From contig NC_133933.1 of the NCBI RefSeq assembly GCF_031877795.1, positions 22,596,029-22,660,028 on the forward strand: 64,000 nt of DNA, read 5' to 3'. Numbering within the stretch: position 1 is the first letter of the stretch; every line of letters starts with the position of its first letter. Below the pieces are notes generated by a model. That model searched no databases and was not told where the DNA came from. It saw only the letters and a program-made list of their open reading frames with translations. Made by a program: the position numbers and the translations under genes. Below are positions 62,946-64,000 of the stretch, piece after piece. The stretch is from Strix aluco (lineage: Eukaryota; Chordata; Aves; Strigiformes; Strigidae).

Positions 62946-64000
62946 GAGATCCACCATGTTCATTTTTCAGCAGCTAACCATGACTATTAGTAACCGTGAG
63001 CTAGCACAGATGCCAGTATGTGGGCTGCCCGTGGACGGCTGTATAGCACTTTAACGTGCCATACAGTTATGCATGCATCACTGTCCTACAAGTTAGGGAT
63101 GTAGGCAGGAGCACGATGCTTCACACACTATCGACAGTCATTGACGGTGCCTCCAGAAACCGGGGAGGGGGGTAATTAACAACCACAGAAAACTCACCTG
63201 CCTGACACATGGTTCAACTTTGCTTTCAGCTGCTTACTAGGTGCTGAAGTGAATTTGCCAGGGAAAGCTTTTCCTGGTGTTTCAGACAGATTTTGACCTA
63301 TTTATTTTTAATCCATCTCTTGGCTCTGTCATTTTGCTTTTCCGTCCTTAGTCCTGAGCTGTTCCGTTTGTTACATCAGCTCCCATTTTCTTGTGTGTAA
63401 GCATCACTGGATTAATCTTGTTTACTTGCTATTTTGGGGGAAGGAGTACTGCATTGTTCTGTTCCTTTGAGAGCTGCCCACAAGAAGTCTTCTGAACAGA
63501 AATACATCTGCTCAGGACTTACACCACCTGGGAGAAGCCCTTTGCTCACAAGCGGTTACACTGTCTGCACACTGTGAGGTTCAAAGTTTGCTTCTTGGCT
63601 TGAGGTATAAAAAAACCAAACAAAACGCCAGACAAACCCCAAACTCAGATTTTATCTCGCAGGGGAGGAAAAGTACAGAAGGGCTCTGAGATATTTCTAC
63701 TGAATTGGTACTGGGGAGACAGGAAGAGAAGGAAACACAGGTCAATCGATTATCAAGTTTAAAAGCATCCCAGTCCTTGTGATGTGCTGCTACTTGACTG
63801 TTCTCAACTATCTAAAATTTGATCACTCCAAAGTGAATTAGAAACTGCCAAGCATGTGCATGATTTTTTGGGCAAAAATCAGCAAGGAATTGGAATGAGA
63901 TCAGAACATGTTTCTCTTGCTAAACCGATCAGATTTGAACCTGAGATTCCACCAGGCCAAGGTCAGTACATTTTCATGGAGAAAGCTCATACTAAATTAT
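62946..64000. other. non-coding stretch to the window end
   Basis: No ORF above 70 codons and no recognised repeat. A g-rich word (ggggaggggggt) lies at about 63163-63174. Confidence 0.5.

Noticed and set aside
1..64000. CRISPR array, rRNA, tRNA or bacterial defence system
   Set aside because: No regularly spaced direct repeats, no tRNA B-box-like word with a matching cloverleaf, and no prokaryotic gene organisation anywhere in the window.

Overview
The window looks like gene-poor vertebrate nuclear DNA, most likely from a bird. The reasons are: no operons or tightly packed ORFs; moderate G+C with one sharp CpG island; decayed CR1 LINE fragments as the main mobile elements, including 3' ends of avian type; a 48-bp deleted LTR whose ends resemble an avian ERVL-type LTR; a few MIR-like SINE relics; and low overall repeat density. 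A non-avian sauropsid cannot be fully excluded.

Only one protein gene is clear: an intronless ORF of 296 codons on the minus strand (35351-36241). It encodes an ankyrin-repeat protein of the ANKRD9 family, divergent enough that I call it a paralog ('ANKRD9-like'). A TATA box lies about 310 bp upstream of its ATG. The first canonical poly(A) signal on its strand is about 1.3 kb past the stop, so a single-exon transcript of roughly 2.5 kb is possible.

Layout. 1-24 kb: non-coding, with faint MIR-like and palindromic repeat relics and short tandem duplications. 24.36-24.58 kb: a compact CpG island with YY1-, ETS- and E2F-like motifs, a likely promoter of a transcript whose exons I cannot identify. 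24.6-33 kb: non-coding, with poly(A) runs, a CR1 piece still showing a reverse-transcriptase motif, a palindromic-family relic and a CA-rich repeat. 33.0-34.3 kb: a GC-rich stretch. 34.0-36.6 kb: the ANKRD9-like gene. 36.6-64 kb: non-coding, with an inverted-repeat element, MIR and CR1 relics, the deleted LTR with its target-site duplication, simple repeats including a (GAAAT)n/(TTTCA)n tract, and a C-rich tract that could form a G-quadruplex on the minus strand.

I see no CRISPR array, rRNA, convincing tRNA or bacterial-type system. Most other ORFs are of the length expected by chance in 64 kb. Small coding exons of multi-exon genes cannot be ruled out without an alignment or RNA data. All repeat-family names were assigned from memory of consensus patterns, not from a search.
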